Below, in pieces: positions 52,560-61,353 of a stretch of 64,000 nt of DNA; position 1 is the first letter of the stretch, and every line of letters begins with the position of its first letter. The translations under genes and the position numbers were made by a program. Origin of the DNA: Gammaproteobacteria bacterium (GTDB lineage: Bacteria; Pseudomonadota; Gammaproteobacteria; Natronospirales; REEB76); the NCBI GenBank assembly GCA_028870845.1, contig JAGWOR010000002.1, positions 1 through 64,000 of the forward strand, written 5' to 3'. The notes under the pieces are model-generated. The model was not told the origin of the DNA. It did not search any database and was given only the letters and a program-made list of their open reading frames with translations.

Positions 52560-53210
52560 TCAGAAGATGAATTGTGTATTTTGCAGGATTACATCAAAAG
52601 CGATGATTGCACGGTCACCGCTACCTTTAAAAGGATACACGTAGTGTATGTAGTAAGGCGGAAACAAGATCAGGTCACCGGCGCGAGGATTAAGCCGGCG
52701 TGTCAGGCTTACACCATGGTGGTGGGCGACCGGATGTGGATTGAGAAATTCTATGCAGCCTTCTGGCTCCGGCTTTTCCGGCATGTTCAGGTAATACACT
52801 CCGCTGGCCAGATTGCCGGCGCTGGGATGCATGTGGGGCGCCTGCCAATCGCCAGCAGACAGTATATTTGCCCATGAGGTTATCCGGGTACGCCCGGATT
52901 CCACCTGTTTGTCATAGGCATACTCGAGATAGTCGGTGATGCCAGGCAGGATTATTGCATCGCGCAGATCGCGAATGCCTGGTTCCGTGCGGTCCAGGAA
53001 CATCATCTTTTTAGAGGTCTGATAGCCGCCATAGGTTGTAATAGTGCCGGACAGGGCTTCATTCTCGACGCTGTCCTTGACATGCAGGTCCCGCAGCTTG
53101 GCAAGGATTCCGAGTACATCACGGTTGATTGGTTCTGCTCCCGCATGATGTCTCACCATAACGCGGATCGGGAAATGGTCTTCGAAGCGGGTATCGCGCT
53201 GAATATTCAT
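52560..53210 (-). CDS. Fe(II)/2OG oxygenase of the TIGR02466 type
   Basis: This 216-residue protein has the metal site QAPHMHPSAGNLASGVYY (H126, H128), followed by RAGDLILFPPYYIHYVYPF (distal His 189) and DRAIIAFDV (Arg 200 for 2OG). The family motif is H-x-H-P with S-G-x-Y-Y. Substrates in this family are largely unknown. It is the sixth 2OG oxygenase in the window. It begins 7 bases after the ppsA stop and leads into aldehyde dehydrogenase, so the three are probably one transcript. Confidence 0.85.
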   Translation of the reverse strand: MNIQRDTRFEDHFPIRVMVRHHAGAEPINRDVLGILAKLRDLHVKDSVENEALSGTITTYGGYQTSKKMMFLDRTEPGIRDLRDAIILPGITDYLEYAYDKQVESGRTRITSWANILSAGDWQAPHMHPSAGNLASGVYYLNMPEKPEPEGCIEFLNPHPVAHHHGVSLTRRLNPRAGDLILFPPYYIHYVYPFKGSGDRAIIAFDVILQNTQFIF

Positions 53211-53217
53211 TGGGTTC

Positions 53218-55590
53218 TTATTTTACTGCGCCGGAAAGATACAGCCAGGTTTCCACTACGGTATCCGGATTAAGCGAAATGCTTTCGATGCCCTGATCCA
53301 GCAGCCAGCGCGCCAGATCCGGATGATCCGATGGGCCCTGGCCGCAGATGCCGATGTATTTTTTGTGCTTGCGACATGCCTGGATCGCCATGGACAGCAT
53401 GGATTTGACCGCATCGTTGCGTTCGTCGAACAGATGCGCGATCACGCCTGAATCACGGTCCAAACCAAGCGTAAGCTGCGTCATGTCATTGGAACCGATT
53501 GAAAAGCCGTCGAAATACTCAAGAAATTTCTCCGCCAACACGGCATTTGACGGCAGTTCGCACATCATGATGAGTTTGAGGCCGTGCAGACCGCGTTTCA
53601 GGCCGTTGGCCGCCAGCAGCTCGGTGACCTGGCGGGCTTCCTCTACAGTGCGCACAAACGGGATCATCACCTGGACATTGTCCAGACCCATATCCTCGCG
53701 TACCCGGCGTAGCGCGCGGCATTCCAGTTCAAAACAGTCACGGAACTGCTGTGCGATGTAGCGGGATGCGCCACGGAAACCCAGCATGGGGTTTTCCTCG
53801 TGAGGTTCGTACTGGCGGCCGCCAATCAGGTTGGCATATTCGTTGGATTTAAAGTCGGAGGTGCGCACGATCACCGGTTCCGGTGCGAAGGCTGCAGCAA
53901 TGGTGGCGATACCTTCGGCCAGTCTTTCTGTGTAAAAGCTGACTGCATCTTTGTAGCCTGCAATCTGGTCACTGATCTGGCGTTTGATATCCGTAGGCTG
54001 TGAATCCAAGTTGAGCAGTGCCTTGGGATGTATGCCAATCATGCGGTTAATGATGAATTCCAGCCTGGCCAGGCCCACGCCCTTGTTGGGTAACATGGCG
54101 AAGCCAAAAGCCCGCTCAGGATTGCCCACATTCATCATGATTTTGAGCGGCGCTTCGGGCATGTTATTCAGGCTGATATGGCGGTGCTCGAAAGCAAGTT
54201 TACCGGCGTATATGTAGCCGGTATCGCCTTCTGCGCAGGACACGGTGACCGGCTCGCCGTCACTGATTCTGGCGGTGGCGTCACCGCAGCCGACCACAGC
54301 GGGTATGCCGAGTTCCCGGGCAATGATCGCCGCATGGCAGGTCCGGCCACCGCGGTTGGTGACGATCGCCGCAGCGCGCTTCATAATCGGTTCCCAATCG
54401 GGGTCGGTCATGTCCGTGACCAGCACGTCGCCCTCCAGGATATGGTTCATTTCCTTGATGTTGTTGATTATCTTGGCGGTGCCAGCGCCGATTTTTTGGC
54501 CGATACTGCGGCCCTCGGCCAACACCGCGCCTCGTGATTTCAGAGCGTAACGTTCAATGCTGTGTGTTTGCCGGCTTTTAACCGTCTCCGGGCGGGCCTG
54601 CAGGATGTACATCCTGCCGTCATTGCCGTCCTTGGCCCATTCAATATCCATGGGCCTGGCGTAATGCTTTTCGATGATTAGCGCCTGATTTGCCAGTGCC
54701 GTCACTTCGTCGTCATTCAGGCAGAAGCGCGCACGCGCCTCCGCATGCACCTCGATGGTCTTGACGGTCTGGCCGATGCTCTTGCCGTCGCCATAGATCA
54801 TCATGTTGGCCTTGCTGCCGAGACTGCGTCGTACAATGGGAAATTTTCCGGCGGCCAACGCCGGTTTATACACATAGAACTCATCCGGATTCACCGCTCC
54901 TTGCACCACGGTTTCACCAAGTCCATAGGAAGCGGTAATGAAAATCACCTTGTCGAAACCGGATTCGGTATCCAAGGTGAACATCACGCCCGAGGCGCCC
55001 AGATCGCTGCGTACCATGCGCTGAATGCCCGCTGAAAGCGCTACATTTGCGTGCTCGAAACCATGATGCACCCGGTATGCGATGGCCCGGTCATTGAACA
55101 ACGAGGCAAAAACCTGCTTGACAGACTGCAATACTGCGTCGATGCCGCGTACATTCAGTACGGTCTCCTGCTGTCCGGCGAAGGAGGCATCCGGTAGGTC
55201 CTCCGCGGTGGCCGAGGAGCGCACTGCGACGGAGATTTCCTTGCCTGCCTGCCGAATCAATGCTGCATATGCGCTTCGGATTGCCTGTTCCAGACCGGCG
55301 GGAAAGGCAAGGGCGGAGACCCATTCGCGGATTCGGGCGCCGGTCTCGGCCAGCTTTACCACATCATCCACGTTGAGCTTGGACAGTTCCGATTTAATCC
55401 TTGCGTCCATGCCGTCATGCGCCAGAAATTCACGATAGGCGTCCGCAGTGGTGGCAAAGCCGCCTGGCACCGACACACCCAGTCTGGTTAAATGACTGAT
55501 CATTTCGCCCAGGGATGCGTTCTTCCCGCCTACCTTGTCGACGTCCCGCATGCCGAGGTTTTCAAATCCGATCACAAAGCGCTGGTCCAT
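53218..55590 (-). CDS. ppsA: Phosphoenolpyruvate synthase
   Basis: The protein has 790 residues from ATG 55590, with AAGGA upstream; a TTG at 55617 is less likely. It makes phosphoenolpyruvate from pyruvate and ATP in gluconeogenesis. Seen are the ATP-grasp start [11 protein letters not shown] and [20 protein letters not shown]. The phospho-His site is [21 protein letters not shown], and the C-terminal PEP-binding domain has [17 protein letters not shown] and [14 protein letters not shown]. ppsR lies divergently upstream. Confidence 0.97.
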   Translation of the reverse strand: MDQRFVIGFENLGMRDVDKVGGKNASLGEMISHLTRLGVSVPGGFATTADAYREFLAHDGMDARIKSELSKLNVDDVVKLAETGARIREWVSALAFPAGLEQAIRSAYAALIRQAGKEISVAVRSSATAEDLPDASFAGQQETVLNVRGIDAVLQSVKQVFASLFNDRAIAYRVHHGFEHANVALSAGIQRMVRSDLGASGVMFTLDTESGFDKVIFITASYGLGETVVQGAVNPDEFYVYKPALAAGKFPIVRRSLGSKANMMIYGDGKSIGQTVKTIEVHAEARARFCLNDDEVTALANQALIIEKHYARPMDIEWAKDGNDGRMYILQARPETVKSRQTHSIERYALKSRGAVLAEGRSIGQKIGAGTAKIINNIKEMNHILEGDVLVTDMTDPDWEPIMKRAAAIVTNRGGRTCHAAIIARELGIPAVVGCGDATARISDGEPVTVSCAEGDTGYIYAGKLAFEHRHISLNNMPEAPLKIMMNVGNPERAFGFAMLPNKGVGLARLEFIINRMIGIHPKALLNLDSQPTDIKRQISDQIAGYKDAVSFYTERLAEGIATIAAAFAPEPVIVRTSDFKSNEYANLIGGRQYEPHEENPMLGFRGASRYIAQQFRDCFELECRALRRVREDMGLDNVQVMIPFVRTVEEARQVTELLAANGLKRGLHGLKLIMMCELPSNAVLAEKFLEYFDGFSIGSNDMTQLTLGLDRDSGVIAHLFDERNDAVKSMLSMAIQACRKHKKYIGICGQGPSDHPDLARWLLDQGIESISLNPDTVVETWLYLSGAVK

Positions 55591-55697
55591 CGTTGTGTCC
55601 TTAATGGCCTGTGACAAGGTTACTGGCTGTATACTGAAGCACCGGATGACTCCCGGTATCGGCGCAACTCAAACCAGTTCCGTCCCTACGGTAAAGT

Positions 55698-56519
55698 ATG
55701 GAAAAGAAACGAACGGTATTCTTTGTGTCGGATCGCACCGGCATCACAGCGGAAGCCCTGGGGCGCAGTCTCATGAGTCAGTTCAATGGTGACGGTTTCA
55801 GGCAAATCACTTTGCCATTTATCGCCAATCTTGACAAGGCGAATCAAGCAGTCGAACGGATTAATTCCGCGGGCAAAGACCAGGGTTTGCGGCCAATCGT
55901 ATTCAGCACCATCGTAGATGACGAGGTACGGACGGTCATTGAGCGCAGCGATGCCCTGTATCTGGACTTTTTCAAGACCTTCATCGGACCGCTGGAAAGT
56001 GAACTGGGGATGCGCTCGTCGCATACGGTTGGCCGGGCGCATGCTTCAGCGGACAACGCCGCCTATATCCAGCGAATCGAGGCGGTCAATTTCGCCCTGG
56101 CAAACGATGACGGCATCAGCACCAAACGCTATCCCGAGGCCGATGTGATACTGGTGGGGGTGTCACGTTCGGGAAAGACCCCGACCTGCCTGTACCTCGC
56201 GCTGCAATTCGGGATCTATGCGGGCAACTATCCCTTAATCGAGGACGACCTCAAACGTGGCAAGCTGCCTGATGTGCTGGTGCCATTCTTGCCCAAGCTT
56301 TATGGCCTTACCATCGAGCCGACACGCCTGCAGCAGATCCGTTACCATCGCCGGCCAGACAGCCGCTATGCTTCAGCCGATCAGGTGCACTATGAAGTGG
56401 AGAAGGCGGAGGACATATTCAAGGCGGTAGGTGTGCCGTATATGAATACCACGCACCCATCCATAGAGGAAATTGCCACTACCGTTCTGCATCAAACCGG
56501 CATCCAGCGCCGTTTCTGA
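55698..56519 (+). CDS. ppsR: PEP synthase regulatory protein
   Basis: This 273-residue bifunctional kinase and phosphorylase (DUF299) inactivates and reactivates PpsA. It starts MEKKRTVFFVSDRTGITAEA; the P-loop is LVGVSRSGKTPTCLYLA. HTVGRAHASAD and YPLIEDDL are conserved. It is divergent from ppsA with a 107-base gap, its usual context. It converges on pgm with 4 bases between the stops. Confidence 0.97.
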   Translation: MEKKRTVFFVSDRTGITAEALGRSLMSQFNGDGFRQITLPFIANLDKANQAVERINSAGKDQGLRPIVFSTIVDDEVRTVIERSDALYLDFFKTFIGPLESELGMRSSHTVGRAHASADNAAYIQRIEAVNFALANDDGISTKRYPEADVILVGVSRSGKTPTCLYLALQFGIYAGNYPLIEDDLKRGKLPDVLVPFLPKLYGLTIEPTRLQQIRYHRRPDSRYASADQVHYEVEKAEDIFKAVGVPYMNTTHPSIEEIATTVLHQTGIQRRF

Positions 56520-56523
56520 GGGG

Positions 56524-58158
56524 TCAGATCACTGCGGATGGGGATTGGATGCCCTGGGTATCAAGCCGTGCCAGTGATTGCGCCATGCGCGAAAGCGGAG
56601 CCAGCACAGCGCTGCGGGTTTGTGAATGTTGCGCCGCGTCCGGCAGGTACTGTTCCAGGTAGATTCGCAATGTCGCTCCACGCGTGCCGGTACCGGAAAG
56701 ACGGTATACGATGCGTCCGCCACCAGCCGTAGTCACCCATATGCCCTGATTGTGGCTGATGCTGCCGTCCACTGGATCATGGTATGTAAAGTTTTCTGCG
56801 TTGCGTACCGTGACTCCTGCCACGGTTTCATCCGGCAAGCCGCCGACACGCGAACTCAAAAGCCGCATGAGTGCCTGAGCCTGGGCCGCATCACTGATGT
56901 AATAGTCTTCGCGTTGGAAAAAATCGCGGCCATATTCCTGCCAATGCCGGGTAAGGATCATGCCGACGTTTTCCGAGCGCACCGCGATGAGGTTGAGCCA
57001 AAACAAGATCGCCCATAACCCGTCTTTCTCCCGGGCATGGTTGCTGCCGGTACCGAAGCTCTCCTCTCCGCACAAACTCACCTTTCCGGCATCCAGCAGG
57101 TTGCAAAAAAAACGCCAGCCAGTGGGTGTCTCATAGCACGGGATGCCGAGCTTCTCTGCAACACGGTCCACGGCATGGCTGGTGGGCATGGAACGTGCCA
57201 CGCCGATCAGGCCTGATGCATACCCGGGCACCAGATGTGCGTTTGCTGTCAGAACCGCAAGACTGTCACCGGGGGACACCAGCATTTTGCGGCCGATGAT
57301 CATGTTGCGGTCGCCGTCGCCATCCGAAGCAGCGCCGAAATCGGGGCTGTCTTCTGCACTGAATAATTTGATGAGACCGGGCATCTCCAGAGGGTTGGGG
57401 TCGGGGTGAACCCCGGCAAAATCCTCCATGGGTGTGCCATGGATGACCGTGCCTGGCCGGGCGCCCAGGCGTTTTTCAAAAATTTCCACTGCGTATGGGC
57501 CGGTAACTGCATGCATGGCGTCAAAATGCATTTGGAAAGTAGCGGATCTGAGTAGCGCACGGATAATCTCAAAATCAAAAAGATTTTCCATTACACCGGC
57601 ATAGTGGGCGATGGGGTCAATGATTTCGATGGACATGCTGCCCAGTTGCTGGCTGCCGATGCGGTTCAAGTCGATCGCGGAAGTTACATCAAGCATCCGG
57701 TAATGGGTTATTGCCCGGCTGCGCTGGTAAATGGAGTTGCAGTTAGCTTCAGTTGCCTGGCCGCCGTTGGCCAGGTTAAGTTTGATGCCGAAATCGCCTT
57801 GTTGGCCTCCCGGGTTATGGCTGGCGGTAAAAATAAACCCGCCAGCGGCCCGCAGATGCGTTATCAGCATGGAAGCAGCAGGAGTCGATAATAGACCACC
57901 GCGGCCGATGATTGATTTCTTTACGCCATTGGCAGCCGCCATCTTGAGCAGGGTGCCGATGGCTTCACGGTTGAAATATCTGCCGTCGCCCCCGATGACC
58001 AGTGTTCCGGATATCAGCGATGGTATTGCATCGAAACACGCTTGAATGTAATTCTCCAGGTAGTGGGGTTGCTGGAATGCGCGCACCGATTTGCGCAGAC
58101 CGGCGGTACCGGGATTCTGGTCGATGAAGGGACGCGTGGAAACGGTGGCAATTTTCAT
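56524..58158 (-). CDS. pgm: Phosphoglucomutase (alpha-D-glucose type)
   Basis: This 544-residue enzyme interconverts glucose 1-phosphate and glucose 6-phosphate. The phosphoserine loop is TASHNPGGQQGDFGIK, the metal-binding loop is SDGDGDRNMIIG, and GLLSTPAASML and CGEESFGTGSNHAREKDG follow. The N-terminal KIATVSTRPFIDQNPGTAGLRK is typical of PGM1-like enzymes. It supplies sugar phosphates for glycogen, cell surface glycans or sugar nucleotides. Confidence 0.95.
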   Translation of the reverse strand: MKIATVSTRPFIDQNPGTAGLRKSVRAFQQPHYLENYIQACFDAIPSLISGTLVIGGDGRYFNREAIGTLLKMAAANGVKKSIIGRGGLLSTPAASMLITHLRAAGGFIFTASHNPGGQQGDFGIKLNLANGGQATEANCNSIYQRSRAITHYRMLDVTSAIDLNRIGSQQLGSMSIEIIDPIAHYAGVMENLFDFEIIRALLRSATFQMHFDAMHAVTGPYAVEIFEKRLGARPGTVIHGTPMEDFAGVHPDPNPLEMPGLIKLFSAEDSPDFGAASDGDGDRNMIIGRKMLVSPGDSLAVLTANAHLVPGYASGLIGVARSMPTSHAVDRVAEKLGIPCYETPTGWRFFCNLLDAGKVSLCGEESFGTGSNHAREKDGLWAILFWLNLIAVRSENVGMILTRHWQEYGRDFFQREDYYISDAAQAQALMRLLSSRVGGLPDETVAGVTVRNAENFTYHDPVDGSISHNQGIWVTTAGGGRIVYRLSGTGTRGATLRIYLEQYLPDAAQHSQTRSAVLAPLSRMAQSLARLDTQGIQSPSAVI

Positions 58159-58218
58159 CAGCAGCTGCTGTTTCGAAACGAGTACATGCCGGGTATTTGG
58201 CCTATGCTATAGTGAATC

Positions 58219-58665
58219 ATGCTCATTGAAACAGTAGAACAACGCATCCGATTGGTAAAGCCCCGCAGTTTTGCCGGGTTGATGACGCTGTATGAAGGCA
58301 ACCATGCAAAAATGAGGCAACTGCTTGGTAACCTGCGGTATCTGCCCTCACAGCTCATGTCTAAAAGCGCCACCGATCTGAGTATTCACCTGTCATTGCA
58401 TGGACGCAGCAAGTACACCTCGACTTTATGCATGACCTACTGGTTTGATGATGATGTGAAATCAAGCGATCCGGAACTGGTGGTGCGCATCTATCACGAT
58501 GCGCGTCTGGCGGAGGCGGTGAGTTGCCGCGAACATCCGCGGCATCCGGTATTCAACGGCGGCTGTTCCCCGGGAGCCAAGCCTATGGAAAAGCGCTGGT
58601 TGCTGAATATGCTGCTGTGTAAATGGCTGGAGTACTGCATCGATCATCGCCATGTGTTTGTCTAG
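58219..58665 (+). CDS. DUF1249 family protein (YqiB type)
   Basis: This 148-residue soluble protein has the DUF1249 pattern: FAGLMTLYEGNHAKMRQLL, then LVVRIYHDARLAEAVSC and EKRWLLNMLLCKWLEYCIDH. It is widespread in Gammaproteobacteria with no known function. It is divergent from pgm with a 60-base gap. The start is ATG 58219. Confidence 0.9.
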   Translation: MLIETVEQRIRLVKPRSFAGLMTLYEGNHAKMRQLLGNLRYLPSQLMSKSATDLSIHLSLHGRSKYTSTLCMTYWFDDDVKSSDPELVVRIYHDARLAEAVSCREHPRHPVFNGGCSPGAKPMEKRWLLNMLLCKWLEYCIDHRHVFV

Positions 58666-58893
58666 TCGAGCGTCTGTCAGTCATCATATTCTGTCCAAGA
58701 AACAGGTTTGATACCTTTGATTCAGTTGAGCCTGCAAATCATGCATCCTGCATATTGACTAGCCATGTGCAAAAGTCCAAATTATCGGTTCCAATTGCGG
58801 ATATCCCAGGCTGGCTCGATGAATTTTCACCTCGGGCAGCTTGTTTATTTTCGAGATCCATCACAGAATTTGTAGAACCTGGAGGCAAATAAC

Positions 58894-59775
58894 ATGCTGA
58901 ATTCAACTATCCACCGGACCGGGCTCTGTATTTTGGGAATGGCCGCCATCATGCTTGGGCTTTTTGGCTGCTCCAGTTCGCCAAAGGGATATACGCTGCT
59001 GGCCCAACTGCCGCCTAATTCCAAAGATCAACTTATCATGCAGGCGGCAATTGATGTTGAGGGCCAGGCGTGCAATGTCACGGTGCTTACATGGAGCACT
59101 GAGAGTCCCTGGAATCCGACCTGTACAGTCAACCAGGATCAGCCGACACACAAAAATTTCACAATTGACGGACAACAAGTGGATCTGGTCGGAGACGATG
59201 CGAATGGATTCAAGGTATCCAATCAACTGTCTTTGAAAGTGCCGCTGCCCGCGACTGCCGCGCCGACGTCCAAAACCGCGGTTGCCGCCGCTATCGCTAA
59301 AGCAGTAAACAGTCCGAACCCGAAACCCAATGAAGTTAAAACGCCGACTGCAGCTCCAACGCCCGCAACTTCAGCAACGGCGGCTTCGGCAGCGCCCGGC
59401 CAGGCATTTCCAACACAATGGAAACTTGCCTTATTCCCCGGCCATAGGCAGCTGGTGGCGCAAAACCTGGGTTATCTGGTGAAAAGCGCCGGCATTGACA
59501 TCAACGGCAGTGCCTGCAAGTTACAGGTGGTGTTCAAGGTGCGCTACCCGCCATATAACCTTGACTGTGTGGTTACCACCAACAAGCGCGGAGATCTGAC
59601 CCTGTTGTTCAGCCCTTTCATTGTTGCAAACTCTGCTAAGAGCGCTACCAACAGCATCCTGTTGGTCTCTGAAGGCGAAAGTATCTCGGGCATCATTTGG
59701 GATTCGCATGGATTTGATTCCTGGACTCCGAGTGTGCCTCCTTCCTGGAGAGTCAAACCCAAATCCGGCAGCTAA
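58894..59775 (+). CDS. Lipoprotein with two copies of a two-Cys domain
   Basis: This 293-residue protein starts after GGAGG. The lipobox LGLFGC puts the lipid on C26. Two similar segments align without gaps: residues 53-79 (IDVEGQAC, then NPTCTV) and 201-227 (IDINGSAC, then NLDCVV). In both, the Cys are 17 residues apart (C60/C77 and C208/C225), so each copy probably forms one disulfide. A Pro/Ala/Thr-rich linker (residues ~120-170) joins them. I do not recognise the domain. It ends at a terminator, so it is probably its own transcript. Confidence 0.78.
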   Translation: MLNSTIHRTGLCILGMAAIMLGLFGCSSSPKGYTLLAQLPPNSKDQLIMQAAIDVEGQACNVTVLTWSTESPWNPTCTVNQDQPTHKNFTIDGQQVDLVGDDANGFKVSNQLSLKVPLPATAAPTSKTAVAAAIAKAVNSPNPKPNEVKTPTAAPTPATSATAASAAPGQAFPTQWKLALFPGHRQLVAQNLGYLVKSAGIDINGSACKLQVVFKVRYPPYNLDCVVTTNKRGDLTLLFSPFIVANSAKSATNSILLVSEGESISGIIWDSHGFDSWTPSVPPSWRVKPKSGS

Positions 59776-59863
59776 GACTGGCCAGGCAGCAGAAATCCAA
59801 ATAATGGATTGATGTCGGTGCTGCTTGACTAACTCGTAGAGTATCGACGTAAAAAACTCGAGC

Positions 59864-59900
59864 GCACGCGTATTCCTTCAGGGGTACGCGTGCTTTTTTT
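59864..59900 (+). terminator. Rho-independent terminator after the duplicated-domain lipoprotein
   Basis: A perfect 9-bp stem, GCACGCGTA/TACGCGTGC (59864-59872 with 59885-59893), with a 12-base loop is followed by seven T (59894-59900). It lies about 90 bases after the stop. Confidence 0.88.
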
Positions 59901-60221
59901 CGAGCGTAAATCTCCGGCGAACTTGGCTGCCTCTGCATGGTTTGTACGGCCGTGCCGGCACATTAAATTGCTGCGCCAACCGCACGGCAGTTGCGCACCA
60001 GGGCCGCAGGTACGGGTTGATTGCTGCTGTTTGTGCTGGTCAATTGAATATATAAACTACCTAAGCAGCGGATAACACGGTACTTTTTATGTGCTTCCAT
60101 GCCGTATTCAAATTTATGTTAAGTTAAAGGCAAGCACGGTGCGCGGATTCTAGAGCCGGTTAGCGGCTCATGATGGAAACGGGCAGATCCACTAGCATTG
60201 ACACTTTATCAGGTGCGGCAA
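59901..60221. other. Intergenic region upstream of the coiled-coil gene
   Basis: This 321-base stretch has no supportable gene. The AT-rich part near 60040-60120 (for example ATATATAAAC) could hold a promoter for the coiled-coil protein gene. No hairpin or repeat stands out. Confidence 0.4.
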
Positions 60222-61349
60222 ATGTCTCCGAAATACAAAAAACTCATCACCCGGAAAGACGACCCAGTTGATGCGTCAACCGCCGGCGCATCTCCCGCAC
60301 ACAACTCCAAACTCGTCGAATTATTTGAAAACCGTAATTTGATCAAACGTGAGCTTGACCAGATAACTGCTGAGCGGGACTCGCTGAAAAACGAAGCAAA
60401 AGACCTGCGTGCCAGTAACGAGGAACTGCTTCGCCAGCTCAATAATCTTGAACAGATGCTGGCGGATGCAGAACGTGGCCAAAGTGCGATTGTTTATTAC
60501 CGCTTGCGTGCCGTCTGGAACACCTGTCGCCAGCAGCTTCTGGCTTTAGCGGAAGACCTGGGGGGGCGTTTCGAGAAGGCTGAACGCGGGGGCTTCGAGG
60601 AAAAAGTTGATAAGGATCGCGGCCGGCGTCTCGATGTGCTGACAGAGCAGTTCGACAAGCTGGAGCGAGAGCGTCGTAATTTGCGCAATAACCTCGGAGA
60701 TCTGCAAAAGCAACTGCCGAACCTGCAGAAATTCTGGCATAAAAACAAGCGTGCTGAGATTCAGATTCAAATCGAAAAACTGACCAAACAGTTTAAACCC
60801 ATTGAATCTAAAAAATTAGAACTGCTGGCTGCCATGGAGGAAATGCGCCGTGAAAAACAGCAGGCATGGCCGGGCATCAAGACCGCCTCGAAACGCACCG
60901 TAAATCTTTGGTTGCTGGGGCTCGCGCAGTATCTGTACCTGCATTTCAGGGAATACAATATCGCTGAAATGGCGCGTAGCGCGGGCACCAAGCCGGTATC
61001 CGACGTGAATTTCGGCTTGCTGAACGACTGTTTGATCATCGGCAATCACATCTACGAGGTCGTAGTTAAGTTGCGCGGCGACAAAACCCGGCCTGAAAAA
61101 CTGCGCTTCCGGGTCGAGCATTTGCGTCGCGGAGCGACTTACGCGAGTGATTCCGATACTGTACCTGATGAAGCCTGTCTTGATTATATTTCCCTGGCTT
61201 CACAGACTGCCCCCACAATCGACGCCGAAGCCCAGCCGGTAGGGGTCAACATCCTGAGGATGAACTACTGGGATATCCAAGGAATTTTGCTGATGCCGCC
61301 GGCGCCAGCAAAATCCCAAGGTTCGCAGGATCAGCAAGCGGCTGATTGA
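60222..61349 (+). CDS. Coiled-coil hypothetical protein with unrecognised C-terminal domain
   Basis: This 375-residue protein starts at ATG 60222; a TTG eight codons upstream is the other option. Residues ~30-85 and ~125-205 are long charged helices (LKNEAKDLRASNEELLRQL; LEQMLADAERG; LGDLQKQLPNLQKFW) that look like coiled coils. From ~215 a separate part begins with KRTVNLWLLGLAQYLYLHF and runs through FGLLNDCLIIGNHIYEVVV and LRFRVEHLRRGATY. I do not recognise it. There is no signal peptide. It ends 4 bases from the convergent prc gene. Confidence 0.75.
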   Translation: MSPKYKKLITRKDDPVDASTAGASPAHNSKLVELFENRNLIKRELDQITAERDSLKNEAKDLRASNEELLRQLNNLEQMLADAERGQSAIVYYRLRAVWNTCRQQLLALAEDLGGRFEKAERGGFEEKVDKDRGRRLDVLTEQFDKLERERRNLRNNLGDLQKQLPNLQKFWHKNKRAEIQIQIEKLTKQFKPIESKKLELLAAMEEMRREKQQAWPGIKTASKRTVNLWLLGLAQYLYLHFREYNIAEMARSAGTKPVSDVNFGLLNDCLIIGNHIYEVVVKLRGDKTRPEKLRFRVEHLRRGATYASDSDTVPDEACLDYISLASQTAPTIDAEAQPVGVNILRMNYWDIQGILLMPPAPAKSQGSQDQQAAD

Positions 61350-61353
61350 CCTG

